Source: Chloroflexota bacterium (GTDB taxonomy: Bacteria; Chloroflexota; UBA11872). Taken from it: a stretch of 64,000 nucleotides of DNA. Made by a program: the position numbers and the translations under genes. The notes under the pieces were generated by a model. It made no database searches, was not told the DNA's origin, and saw only the letters and a program-made list of their open reading frames with translations. The stretch lies in contig JAPOWQ010000023.1 in NCBI GenBank assembly GCA_026707585.1, positions 1 to 64,000 of the forward strand, in the 5' to 3' direction. Of this stretch, positions 7,702 through 15,630 are shown in pieces; positions within the stretch are counted from its first letter, which is position 1, and each line of letters begins with the position of its first letter.

Positions 7702-8814
7702 ATGGCACAGGCTGTCCTTGACGCGCCGGCGGCTGCGGAGGCCGCGAACGGCCGTACCTCGCTGACTGTTATCGACTGCGACGTTCACCCGTATCCGAAC
7801 ACGATTCACGACCTGACGCCGTTCATGTCGGACCGGTGGGTGCAGTACATCAAGCAGTCCGGCTTTGCGGCGCCGCCGGGCACGCAGTACCCGAAGGGCT
7901 ACGAGAATGCCGCGCGACGTGACGCGTGGCCGCCGAACGGGTTAAAGCCCGGTGCGGATCCCGACTTCGTGCGCGAGCAGCTGCTGGACGAGTGGGACAT
8001 GCAGTTCGGGATCCTGACGCCGCTGTACGCGGCGGGTCACGTGCACAACGACGACTTCAGCATCGCGCTGGCGCGGGCGGTGAACGAGTGGCAGCGGCAC
8101 GAGTGGCTGGACAGCGACGAGCGCTGGCGGAGTTCGATCACGGTGACGCCGCAGATCCCGGAGGCGGCGGCGGAGGAGATCCGGCGCTGCGGCAAGGACG
8201 GGCGATTCGTGCAGGTGATCCTGACGGTGCGCGGCAACGCGCCGTACGGGAAGCGGCATTACTACCCGATGTTCGAGGCGGCCGCGGACATGGACCTGCC
8301 GGTGGGGATTCACTTCGGCGGGTGGGGGAACCACCCGATTACGGCGACCGGCTGGCCGTCGTACTACCTGGAAGACCACACGGGGATGACGCAGGCGTTC
8401 GAGGCGCAGGTGTTGAGCCTGGTGTCGGAAGGCATCTTCGAGCGGCTGCCGAACCTGCGGATCGCGCTGATCGAGGGCGGGTTCTCGTGGATGCCGCCGC
8501 TGATGTGGCGGTTCGACAAGAACTACAAGGGGCTGAAAGAGGAAGTGCCGTGGCTGCGCAAGCTGCCGAGCGAGTACATCCTGGAGCACTTCCGCATGAC
8601 GACGCAGCCGATGGACGAGCCGCCGAACCCGCAGCACCTGCTGCAGATCTTCGACATGATCGGGCGGGACGACTTCCTGATGTTCGCGACCGACTACCCG
8701 CACTGGGACTTCGACGCGCCGGACCGCGCGCTGCCGTCGGTGGTGCGGGGCGAGCTGCGGCAGAAGATCATGTCTGGGAACGCCACGGCGTTTTACGACT
8801 TCGAGCGTGCATGA
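7702..8814 (+). CDS. Amidohydrolase family protein (amidohydrolase 2, ACMSD-like)
   Basis: A 370-residue TIM-barrel metal hydrolase or decarboxylase of the amidohydrolase-2 group. IDCDVHPYP near residue 25 supplies the first metal ligands (DxH). GIHFGGWG near 200 supplies a barrel His, and FATDYPHWDFD near 335 supplies the conserved Asp. A WMPPLMWRFD stretch is typical of ACMSD-like proteins. Such enzymes cleave or decarboxylate ring-derived acids; the actual substrate is unknown. The start has a near-perfect AAGGAGG. The stop overlaps a Rieske ferredoxin-like gene by 8 bases, so the two are coupled and probably act in one catabolic step. Confidence 0.85.
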   Translation: MAQAVLDAPAAAEAANGRTSLTVIDCDVHPYPNTIHDLTPFMSDRWVQYIKQSGFAAPPGTQYPKGYENAARRDAWPPNGLKPGADPDFVREQLLDEWDMQFGILTPLYAAGHVHNDDFSIALARAVNEWQRHEWLDSDERWRSSITVTPQIPEAAAEEIRRCGKDGRFVQVILTVRGNAPYGKRHYYPMFEAAADMDLPVGIHFGGWGNHPITATGWPSYYLEDHTGMTQAFEAQVLSLVSEGIFERLPNLRIALIEGGFSWMPPLMWRFDKNYKGLKEEVPWLRKLPSEYILEHFRMTTQPMDEPPNPQHLLQIFDMIGRDDFLMFATDYPHWDFDAPDRALPSVVRGELRQKIMSGNATAFYDFERA

Positions 8815-9163
8815 CGTAGGGGCGGAGGCCGACTTCGAGGTCGGCCAGCCCACGCGCGTCGAGATCGAGGGCCGCGGCTTTGTAGTCGTGAACTCGGGCG
8901 CCAAGATCTATGCCGCCCGTGACGTCTGCGCCCACCAGGGGGCGCGGCTGTCGTCCGGCCGGTGCAAGGGCAACGTTCACGCGGAGTCGGTAGGCGGCCA
9001 CATCGAGTATCAGACGGGCGGACGGACGTTGCTGCAATGCCCGTGGCACGGATGGATCTTCGACCTGGCCACGGGCCGGGCGTTAGCCGATCCGGAGCGT
9101 GCGCGGGTGCGCGTGTATCCGGTCCAGGTGGCCGACGGCCGCGTGCTGCTGGACCTGGCGTAG
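8807..9163 (+). CDS. Rieske [2Fe-2S] protein
   Basis: A 118-residue stand-alone Rieske domain with both cluster-binding pairs: CAH at 41-43 and CPWH at 78-81, in the usual CxH...CxxH pattern, followed by GWIFDLATG. It would carry electrons, or act as the N-terminal part of a ring-modifying oxygenase system, in the cytoplasm. It starts with GTG 8807 inside the last codons of the amidohydrolase gene (8-base overlap). No oxygenase alpha subunit lies nearby, so its redox partner is not in this window. The insertion between the two ligand pairs (GNVHAESVGGHIEYQT) is a little longer than in typical ferredoxins. Confidence 0.88.
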   Translation: MHDVGAEADFEVGQPTRVEIEGRGFVVVNSGAKIYAARDVCAHQGARLSSGRCKGNVHAESVGGHIEYQTGGRTLLQCPWHGWIFDLATGRALADPERARVRVYPVQVADGRVLLDLA

Positions 9164-9170
9164 TTCAATC

Positions 9171-10328
9171 GTGTCCGCCGTAGACGGCGGTTTGGACTGG
9201 CTGGTGCATTGTATTCATGCGTCGCGGACGGCGGCGGCGCTGGTGCTGACGGGGGGCGGGACGGGGGCGATTCCGATGTTGCTGCGGCGGCCGGGTGGGT
9301 CGCGCACGGTGCTGGATGTTGCGGTGCCGTATGGGCCCTCGGCGGTGGCCGACTATCTGGGCGAGGCGCCGGCGCAGGCGTGTTCGGCCGAGACGGCGCA
9401 GCTCCTGGCGCGGCGAGCGTTCGGGCGGGCCGTGGAATTACGACCCGAGGCCTCCATTCCGGTAGTTGGGTTGGGGACCACGGCGGCGCTGGCTACTGAT
9501 CGGGTGCGGCGGGGAGAGGACCGTCTGCACGCAGCCGCGTTCGACGGGTGGCGAACTCTTGCGCTCGAATTGCCGTTTTCGTCTCGGCAGGCCAATCGGC
9601 AGGCGCAGGAGACGGCTGCCGAGCGAGCGATCGTGGCGTTGTTGGCGGACGCGGTGGGTGTGGCCCCCTGGCGCCAGCTTGCCGGGTCCCCGATTGCCTC
9701 GGCGAGGCGCAGGGTCGAGGTCGGAGATGACGAATTGGCGGTCGTCCATGACGGCACGCAGCCATGGGTGACGGCATATCCCGACGGCCGGCGGCGGCCG
9801 GGCGGGCAGATTCCGACAGCGATGGTGCCAGGGTCTTTCAATCCGTGGCACGAGGCACACCAAGCGCTGTGGGAGGCGGCGCGGCGGCGGTTCGGCGATC
9901 CGGTGGCCTACGAACTATCGATCACCAACGTGGATAAGCCGCCGTTACCCACGGGCGAGGCGGTGCGACGGGCCGCACAGTTTCGGGGTCGCGCTCGCCT
10001 GGTGCTCACAGCCGCCCCGACTTTCTTGGAGAAGGCCCGCCTGTTGCCGGGCGCGGCATTTGTGGTTGGGGCCGATACGGCGCGTCGAGTTGTGGAGCCG
10101 GTCTACTACGGCGGCGAGCCGGCCATGCGCGCGGCGTTGCGAGAACTGCGGTCGCTGGGCGCTCGCTTCGTCGTGGCGGGTCGCCTGGAGCACGGCCGCT
10201 TTCTGCAGTTGCGCGACATGCAGCTACCTCCCGAAGCCGCCGGGCTTTTCGAAGCGATCCCGGCCACGGAGCTTCGAGTGGATGTTTCGTCAACCGAGCT
10301 GCGCCGGGGGCGGACGGTCCGGGGTTGA
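9171..10328 (+). CDS. Fusion of CinA-like domain and nucleotidyltransferase (NMN adenylyltransferase-like)
   Basis: A 385-residue protein made of two parts. Residues 1-190 resemble the C-terminal domain of CinA, the NMN deamidase fold: ALVLTGGGTGAIPMLL, an AETAQLLARRAFGRA helix and the signature GLGTTAALATDRVRRGEDR. Residues 215-385 are a HIGH-type nucleotidyltransferase with GSFNPWHEAHQ at 221-231, a VVGADTARR strand and a C-terminal VSSTELR that matches the ISSTxIR motif of NadD/CoaD-type enzymes. NMN deamidase followed by (NaMN/NMN) adenylyltransferase would be consecutive steps of pyridine nucleotide recycling, so a bifunctional NAD-salvage enzyme is a reasonable inference. GTG 9171, seven bases after the Rieske stop, is used; the ribosome-binding site is weak. 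Confidence 0.75.
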   Translation: MSAVDGGLDWLVHCIHASRTAAALVLTGGGTGAIPMLLRRPGGSRTVLDVAVPYGPSAVADYLGEAPAQACSAETAQLLARRAFGRAVELRPEASIPVVGLGTTAALATDRVRRGEDRLHAAAFDGWRTLALELPFSSRQANRQAQETAAERAIVALLADAVGVAPWRQLAGSPIASARRRVEVGDDELAVVHDGTQPWVTAYPDGRRRPGGQIPTAMVPGSFNPWHEAHQALWEAARRRFGDPVAYELSITNVDKPPLPTGEAVRRAAQFRGRARLVLTAAPTFLEKARLLPGAAFVVGADTARRVVEPVYYGGEPAMRAALRELRSLGARFVVAGRLEHGRFLQLRDMQLPPEAAGLFEAIPATELRVDVSSTELRRGRTVRG

Positions 10329-10400
10329 GCCGCTCCGCCCCGTTTGCATCGGCGGTCGTCTACCATCGACGTACGTCCCCCAAACTCCGAACCGAGCACG

Positions 10401-11564
10401 GTGTCGGTACCCGACCCGACCGAGGCCTCGGCCTCGTCGTCCGACCAGCGGACTCCAGACCCACGATCGCCCGATTCAACGGTTAGCGGTGCGTCCGTAG
10501 CCGGCGAGCAGCCGGTCTATCGCTGGTCGCCGCGGACGCGGCGCACGGTGGCGATGTTCATCGCGATCCTGGCGGGCCTGGTGTTGTGGGGCGCGCGGGA
10601 GATTGTGGGCCCGTTTGTGTGGGCGGGGATCTTCGCGTACGTCTTCAACCCGGCCGTCAACGGGCTGGTTCGGCTGGCCCGCGTCCCCCGTCCGGCGGCC
10701 GTGGCGATCTTCTATGCCCTGGGGATTGGACTCCTGACGCTGCTGGGCTTCCTGATCATTCCGCGCGTGGTCGACGAACTGAACCGGCTGACGACGGAGC
10801 TTCCGAGCATCGTGGCGGAAGTCGAAGCGGCGCTCCCGTCCGAATTACTCGGGCAGCCGCTGGTCGTGCAGGACGTGATCGATGGGCTGACGGCGGGCGC
10901 GACGAGCATGCTGACCGACGCCTCACAGGCAGTCAGCGCGTTCCGCAGCGCCTTCAACCTGTTGATCCACGGTGTGCTGGCCGTGGTTGCGGCCGGCTAC
11001 CTGCTGCTGGCCGGTCCCGAACTATTCCGCGGGCTGCTGGAACGGATTCCGCCCGGTCCGCGGGCCGAGACCGAAGAGCTAATCGGCCGCATCAACAGCG
11101 TGCTTGGCGGCTTCATCCGTGGCGAGATCATCCTGGTGGTGATCATGAGCGTGACCACGTTCATCGGGCTGTCGATCATCGGCATCCCGTTTGCCGTGAT
11201 CCTGGCCATTGCCACGGGATTCCTGGAGTTGATCCCGGTGTTCGGCCCGATTATGGCGGCAATTCCACCAATCGGGCTGGCCCTGGTCACGGCCAACAAC
11301 TTCGGCTGGCCGGGTTGGGTGGCTGGTGTGGTGGTGGCGGTGATGTACACGGTGCTGCGGCAGCTCGAGGATTACTTCGTGATTCCGAACGTGGTGGGCC
11401 GGGTGGTGCGCGTGCATCCGCTGATTGCGCTCTTCGCCATCTTTGCGGGGCTGCAAATCTGGGGGATTACGGGCATGGTGATTGCCCTGCCCGTGGCCGG
11501 GGTTGCGCGGGTGCTGTTGGGCTACGCCTACCGCCGTACCGTCACCTCGCCGCGGAGGCCGTAG
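10401..11564 (+). CDS. AI-2E family transporter (PerM/YdiK type)
   Basis: A polytopic inner-membrane permease of the AI-2E/PerM family. After a Ser/Pro/Asp-rich cytoplasmic tail of about 50 residues come paired hydrophobic segments (TVAMFIAILAGLVLWGA; PFVWAGIFAYVFNP), a soluble middle region (ELPSIVAEVEAALP) and four to five further helices. The family signature PVFGPIMAAIPP and a LEDYFVIPNVVG motif are present. Members export small molecules or ions by poorly known mechanisms. GTG 10401 is chosen because TACCAT lies 34 bases upstream; a TTG at 10344 would add 19 low-complexity residues. It sits between the CinA fusion and hom, with no functional link visible. Confidence 0.85.
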   Translation: MSVPDPTEASASSSDQRTPDPRSPDSTVSGASVAGEQPVYRWSPRTRRTVAMFIAILAGLVLWGAREIVGPFVWAGIFAYVFNPAVNGLVRLARVPRPAAVAIFYALGIGLLTLLGFLIIPRVVDELNRLTTELPSIVAEVEAALPSELLGQPLVVQDVIDGLTAGATSMLTDASQAVSAFRSAFNLLIHGVLAVVAAGYLLLAGPELFRGLLERIPPGPRAETEELIGRINSVLGGFIRGEIILVVIMSVTTFIGLSIIGIPFAVILAIATGFLELIPVFGPIMAAIPPIGLALVTANNFGWPGWVAGVVVAVMYTVLRQLEDYFVIPNVVGRVVRVHPLIALFAIFAGLQIWGITGMVIALPVAGVARVLLGYAYRRTVTSPRRP

Positions 11565-11691
11565 TGGACGGGCGCAGGGCGAGGGTTCGTTGCTCGTGGA
11601 CGGCCTGGACAGGAACCTCCGATAGCCGGCCTGATTCTGGTCAAACGGGGTTATTCTTCACGCGGCAATTTCCGTGAGCAGCGAGGGGCGG

Positions 11692-12993
11692 ATGTCCGCA
11701 GAGATCGGACTTGGGTTCCTGGGACTGGGGACGGTTGGTTCGGCCGTGGTTCGCACGGTCACCGAGCGAACCAGCTTTCTGGAGCGACAGATCGGCCGTT
11801 CGTTTCAGGTTCGGCGCGCGCTAATCCGCGATCCCAACCGTAAGCGGGACGTTCCGCTTGACGAGTCTCAACTCACCGTCAACGTGGACGACGTGCTCGA
11901 CGACGCGTCCATTGACGTGGTCGTGGAACTGATGGGAGGCGTCGAGCCCGCGAATACGTACATCAGGCGGGCGCTCGAATCCGGCAAGCACGTGGTGACG
12001 GCCAACAAGGAAGTGATGGCCACGCACGGGATCGAGCTACTGGAACTGGCCACGGCGCACGGCCGCGACCTCTACTTCGAGGCCAGCGTGGGCGGCGGCA
12101 TTCCGGTGATCGGACCATTCCGGCAGGACCTGGCGGCCAACCAGATCCGCGAAGTGCACGCCATCATCAACGGCACCACCAACTACATCCTGACCGAGAT
12201 GGCCTCCGGCGGCGTGGACTTCGACGCCGCTCTTGCGGATGCCCAGCGGCTGGGATACGCCGAGCCGGACCCGACCAACGACATCGAAGGCATCGACGCG
12301 GCCTACAAGCTGGTGATCCTGGCGTCGCTGGCCTTCAACTGCGCCGTCCGGCCGGAGGATGTCTATCGCGAGGGCATCACGCGCATCAGCGCGGCGGATT
12401 TCCGCTACGCGGCGGAGTTGGGCTACGGCATCAAGCTGCTGGCCATCGCCAAGCGGACGCCCAACGGCTTCGAGGCCCGGGTGCATCCGGCGCTGATTCA
12501 GCAGGACGTGCTGCTGGCCCAGGTGGACGGGGTTTTCAACGCCGTGCTGCTGGACGGCGATTTGCTGGGCCGCGCCCTTTTCATCGGCCGTGGGGCCGGC
12601 CCCGAACCGACCTCCAGCGCCATCGTGGCCGACCTGATCGACCTGGGACACAACATTCGACGCGCGGTGCACGACCGGATTCCCATGTCGCTGGACGGCG
12701 ACCTCTGCGTCTTGCCGATGCCGGAGGTGCGCTCGCGCTACTACTTTCGCCTCTGGGCGAAGGATCAGCCGGGAGTCCTGGCCAGCATCGGCACCGTCTG
12801 CGGCCAGCACGCCATCAGCATCGCTTCGGTCATCCAGAAGGAAGTGGACGAAAACGCAGGTCGCGCGGAACTGGTATTCCTGACGCACGAGGCCCAGGAA
12901 GCGGCGGTGCAGGGCGCGCTGTCGGCCATTGCGGATCTGGACGTGGTGGCCTCGGTCGCCAGCGTGATTCGGGTCGAGGACCTGGCGGAATGA
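11692..12993 (+). CDS. hom: Homoserine dehydrogenase with ACT domain
   Basis: Reduces aspartate semialdehyde to homoserine, the branch point to threonine and methionine. The 433-residue product has the NAD(P) motif GFLGLGTVGSAV, ELMGGVEPA, TANKEVMATHG, a catalytic-domain stretch FEASVGGGIPVI and NGTTNYILTEM. It ends with a C-terminal ACT domain (YYFRLWAKDQPGVLASI onward) that usually gives threonine feedback control. ATG 11692 is preferred to GTG 11674 because GAGGGGCGG lies directly before it. The gene overlaps thrC by ATGA, so the two form a coupled threonine operon. Confidence 0.93.
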   Translation: MSAEIGLGFLGLGTVGSAVVRTVTERTSFLERQIGRSFQVRRALIRDPNRKRDVPLDESQLTVNVDDVLDDASIDVVVELMGGVEPANTYIRRALESGKHVVTANKEVMATHGIELLELATAHGRDLYFEASVGGGIPVIGPFRQDLAANQIREVHAIINGTTNYILTEMASGGVDFDAALADAQRLGYAEPDPTNDIEGIDAAYKLVILASLAFNCAVRPEDVYREGITRISAADFRYAAELGYGIKLLAIAKRTPNGFEARVHPALIQQDVLLAQVDGVFNAVLLDGDLLGRALFIGRGAGPEPTSSAIVADLIDLGHNIRRAVHDRIPMSLDGDLCVLPMPEVRSRYYFRLWAKDQPGVLASIGTVCGQHAISIASVIQKEVDENAGRAELVFLTHEAQEAAVQGALSAIADLDVVASVASVIRVEDLAE

Positions 12994-14057
12994 GCGGCTC
13001 CCCGCGTCCGGGGGTAATCGAGCGCTACCGAGAATATTTGCCCGTTGGCGAGGCCACGCCGAACCTGACCATTGGCGAAGGAGACACGCCACTGGTTCGG
13101 GCCGGGTCGCTTGAGCGCCGGCTCGGGGCGGCGGAAGTCTGGCTGAAGCTCGAAGGCTGCAACCCCACCGGGTCATTCAAGGATCGGGGGCTGGCGGTGG
13201 CCGCCGCCAAAGCCATCGAAGAGGGCGCGCACTCGTTCATCTGTGCCTCCACCGGGAACACGGCAGCCTCGGCGGCCGCCTTTGGCGCACGGTCGGGGAC
13301 GCCGACCGGCGTGATAATTCCGGCGCGCGGTGTGGCCTTGGGCAAGGTGGCGCAGGCGCTGATCTACGGTGCGCGCGTGATTCCGATCCAGGGATCGTTC
13401 GACGATGGCTTGGCCGTGGTTCGCGAACTGGCGTCGCGACCGGGCGTGGCGCTGGTGAATTCGGTCAATCCCTATCGTCTGGAAGGCCAGCAGACGGCTG
13501 CATTCGAAGTCGTCGACACATTGGGCGAGGCGCCGGACGAGCTGTACATCCCGGTTGGAAACGCCGGCAACATTACGGCTTTCTGGAAGGGATTCCGCGC
13601 CTACGAGAGCGCCGGCCGGGCCAATCAGCTCCCGGTCATGCGCGGATTCCAGGCCGCGGGCGCCGCGCCGATCGTGGAGGGCAAGCCCGTCGCGAATCCC
13701 GGCACCGTGGCTTCGGCCATCCGGATCGGCAATCCGGCCAATTGGGAGCGCGCGGCGCAGGCGCGCGACGAGTCGGATGGCACCATCGAGGCGGTCAGCG
13801 ACGAGCTCATCGTTGAGGCCTATCAGCTGCTGGCGGCCGAAGAAGGCATCTTTGTGGAACTGGCTTCGGCCGCGTCAGTGGCCGGACTGCTGCACAGAAC
13901 CCGTGGCGGCGAGGTGATTGGGGAGCGCGTGGTCTGCGTGCTTACCGGCACCGGGCTCAAAGACCCGGGCGCGGCGGTGCGGTACGCCCCTGAACCTGCC
14001 GAAGTCGAAGCCAGCTCGGAGGCCGTTGCCCGCGCGCTGGGCTGGGGCATCAGCTAA
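12990..14057 (+). CDS. thrC: Threonine synthase
   Basis: A PLP enzyme that converts O-phosphohomoserine to threonine. The 355-residue product has the PLP lysine in NPTGSFKDRG (K64), the phosphate-binding PVGNAGN loop, the ASTGNTAASAAAFGAR helix that surrounds the cofactor and the C-terminal LTGTGLKDP. This is the short bacterial form. It begins inside the hom stop (ATGA). No thrB homoserine kinase follows in the window. A GC-rich hairpin at 14095-14113, inside the tail of the convergent panC gene, may end this transcript. Confidence 0.93.
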   Translation: MSGSPRPGVIERYREYLPVGEATPNLTIGEGDTPLVRAGSLERRLGAAEVWLKLEGCNPTGSFKDRGLAVAAAKAIEEGAHSFICASTGNTAASAAAFGARSGTPTGVIIPARGVALGKVAQALIYGARVIPIQGSFDDGLAVVRELASRPGVALVNSVNPYRLEGQQTAAFEVVDTLGEAPDELYIPVGNAGNITAFWKGFRAYESAGRANQLPVMRGFQAAGAAPIVEGKPVANPGTVASAIRIGNPANWERAAQARDESDGTIEAVSDELIVEAYQLLAAEEGIFVELASAASVAGLLHRTRGGEVIGERVVCVLTGTGLKDPGAAVRYAPEPAEVEASSEAVARALGWGIS

Positions 14058-14088
14058 GCGGAAACTCGACGAGAGTGGCGAAGCCTCT

Positions 14089-14961
14089 CTACGAGCCGGC
14101 GGCGTCCGCCGGCCCTTTCGCTAGCACCACGTTGTCGATCAGCCCAACGCCGCCGACTTCCGCAGCCACAGCGATGACCAGAGGTGGGCAAGCCGTATCC
14201 AAGGGTTCCAACGTCAAGGCGTGACGAACCTCGGCGTAGCCCAGTTCGGCTAGCGGCTCCGCGTGCACTGCACGTCGCACGATGTCAGCCAGCGCCGCGG
14301 GTGAGCGCTCGTCATCCTCCCAGGCGGAGACGGCCAGTTCCAAGCCGCGCCAAAGGGCCGTGGCGGCCTGGCGCTGATCGGGCGTGAGGCGCACGTTGCG
14401 GCTGCTGAGGGCCAGGCCGTCGGGGTCCCTGACGGTTGGCACGATCACCAGGTCAACCGGCAGGTTCAAGTCCTGCACCATGCGGTCGATCACGCGGGTT
14501 TGTTGCCAGTCTTTCTGACCGAGGTAGGCGCGGGTGGGCCGGGTGAGGTTGAAGAGCTTGGCTACAACCGTGGCGACGCCGGCGAAGTGGCCTGGTCGGC
14601 GGGCGCCTTCCAGATCGGCGCCGATTGGCCCGGGGTCGATGTGGGTACCAAAGCCTTGCGGGTACATCTCCTCAACCGAGGGCGCAAAGACCAGGTCAAC
14701 GCCGCAAGCTTGGAAGGCCGCCAGATCCGCCGCTTCGTCCCTGGGGTAGGCGGCATAGTCCGCAGGATCGTTGAACTGCGTGCGGTTGACGAAGAGCGTG
14801 GCCACGACCGACCGCTCGCGCCGTCGCGCAGCCCGCAGCAGCGCCAGGTGTCCTGCGTGCAGCGCGCCCATGGTTGGCACGACGCCTGTGGGTCCGGGCA
14901 GGCGCGCCCGCGCATCTTCAAGACCAACCCTGGTTCGAGCGACGATCATCTGTTCCGGCAC
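14089..14961 (-). CDS. panC: Pantoate--beta-alanine ligase
   Basis: Makes pantothenate from pantoate and beta-alanine with ATP. The 290-residue product has VPTMGALHAGHLALL (HIGH-type ATP motif), FVNRTQFNDPADYAAYPR (pantoate site), GVATVVAKLFNL, YLGQKDWQQ in place of the more common GEKDxQQ, TVRDPDGLALSSRN (KMSKS-equivalent SSRN) and a normal C-terminal dimerisation domain. GTG 14961 starts the frame, with a second possible ATG at 14949. It is convergent with thrC and divergent from the marR operon. No panB or panD is adjacent. Confidence 0.93.
   Translation of the reverse strand: MPEQMIVARTRVGLEDARARLPGPTGVVPTMGALHAGHLALLRAARRRERSVVATLFVNRTQFNDPADYAAYPRDEAADLAAFQACGVDLVFAPSVEEMYPQGFGTHIDPGPIGADLEGARRPGHFAGVATVVAKLFNLTRPTRAYLGQKDWQQTRVIDRMVQDLNLPVDLVIVPTVRDPDGLALSSRNVRLTPDQRQAATALWRGLELAVSAWEDDERSPAALADIVRRAVHAEPLAELGYAEVRHALTLEPLDTACPPLVIAVAAEVGGVGLIDNVVLAKGPADAAGS
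14095..14113 (+). terminator. Possible terminator of hom-thrC
   Basis: GCCGGCGG and CCGCCGGC are perfect complements around a CGT loop, followed on the plus strand by CCTTTCG. It lies 38 bases after the thrC stop and inside the 3' end of the convergent panC gene. The T-tract is poor, so activity is uncertain. Confidence 0.35.
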
Positions 14962-15082
14962 CGCTTCGGCCTGTCCAACCGCGCCTCCGTCGCCGAGCCA
15001 TCATGGCACTTGATCCAACGCAGCGAGCGTGACGCCGGTGGCACGGGAACGCCCCAGCCAAAGCAACGCGCTTCTCGGCCAC

Positions 15083-15111
15083 TTGCACTATTCATACGTC
15101 TGCCGTATGTT
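15083..15111 (+). promoter_or_regulatory. marR operon promoter with palindromic operator in the spacer
   Basis: TTGCAC (15083-15088) and TATGTT (15106-15111) are exactly 17 bases apart. Between and into them lies CATACG (15093-15098) - TCTGC - CGTATG (15104-15109), a perfect inverted repeat. This is where an autoregulating MarR dimer would compete with RNA polymerase. The start of transcription would fall about 20 bases before the marR ATG. All of this is visible in the sequence; binding is inferred. Confidence 0.6.
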
Positions 15112-15138
15112 CTGTCGAAAGGATGATTCGTCAGGCTG

Positions 15139-15630
15139 ATGATTGTGAGTGAGTCTGGCACTGAAATAGCGGCTGAATTGGCCGTGCTGGGTTCGCGGCT
15201 CGCACGCATTGCGCAGCGCTTTGCCAAGACCCGCGCCCACAGCCTGGGGCTTACCCAACCCGAATACCGGACGCTGCGCGCCCTCCGCCGACGAGGCCCG
15301 CGACGAATGAAAGACCTGGCCAATTGGCAGTTGCTCAGCAGTCAGACCATGTCGCAAACCGTTGATGGTCTGGTGGTGGCTGGCCTCGCCACGCGAACGG
15401 AGGATCCCGACGATCGCCGTCATCTCCTGATCGAAGCCACGACCGCCGGGCTGGAGCGCCTGGCGTCTTATGAGGCCGCCTTTGTGGAGTACCTGGAAGG
15501 CGCGCTTGACGAACTTGACGAATCCGAATTGTCGGAGATTGCCAAAGCTCTCGGCCGGCTCAACGCCACCATCAGCGCCAAACGCGAAGCCGGGTACTTC
15601 AGATTTCGAAGAGAGGCTGTCAATGCGTAG
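15139..15630 (+). CDS. MarR-family transcriptional regulator
   Basis: A 163-residue winged-helix repressor. The family layout is clear: N-terminal dimerisation helix, LGLTQPEYRTLRAL, a recognition helix in LLSSQTMSQTVDGLVVAGL, and a wing with the conserved DPDDRRHLLIEAT. The C-terminal helices (EAAFVEYLEGALDELDESELSEIAKAL) complete the dimer. It heads an operon with two ABC half-exporters, overlapping the first by 8 bases. It very likely represses its own promoter through the CATACG-N5-CGTATG site and releases when a toxic ligand binds, turning on efflux. The ligand is unknown. Confidence 0.9.
   Translation: MIVSESGTEIAAELAVLGSRLARIAQRFAKTRAHSLGLTQPEYRTLRALRRRGPRRMKDLANWQLLSSQTMSQTVDGLVVAGLATRTEDPDDRRHLLIEATTAGLERLASYEAAFVEYLEGALDELDESELSEIAKALGRLNATISAKREAGYFRFRREAVNA

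Noticed and set aside
15123-15152. Nine-codon leader frame starting at ATG 15123 after AAAGG, before marR
   Set aside because: Too short to support; no codon bias or repeated residue suggesting attenuation, and the marR ATG itself is plausible.
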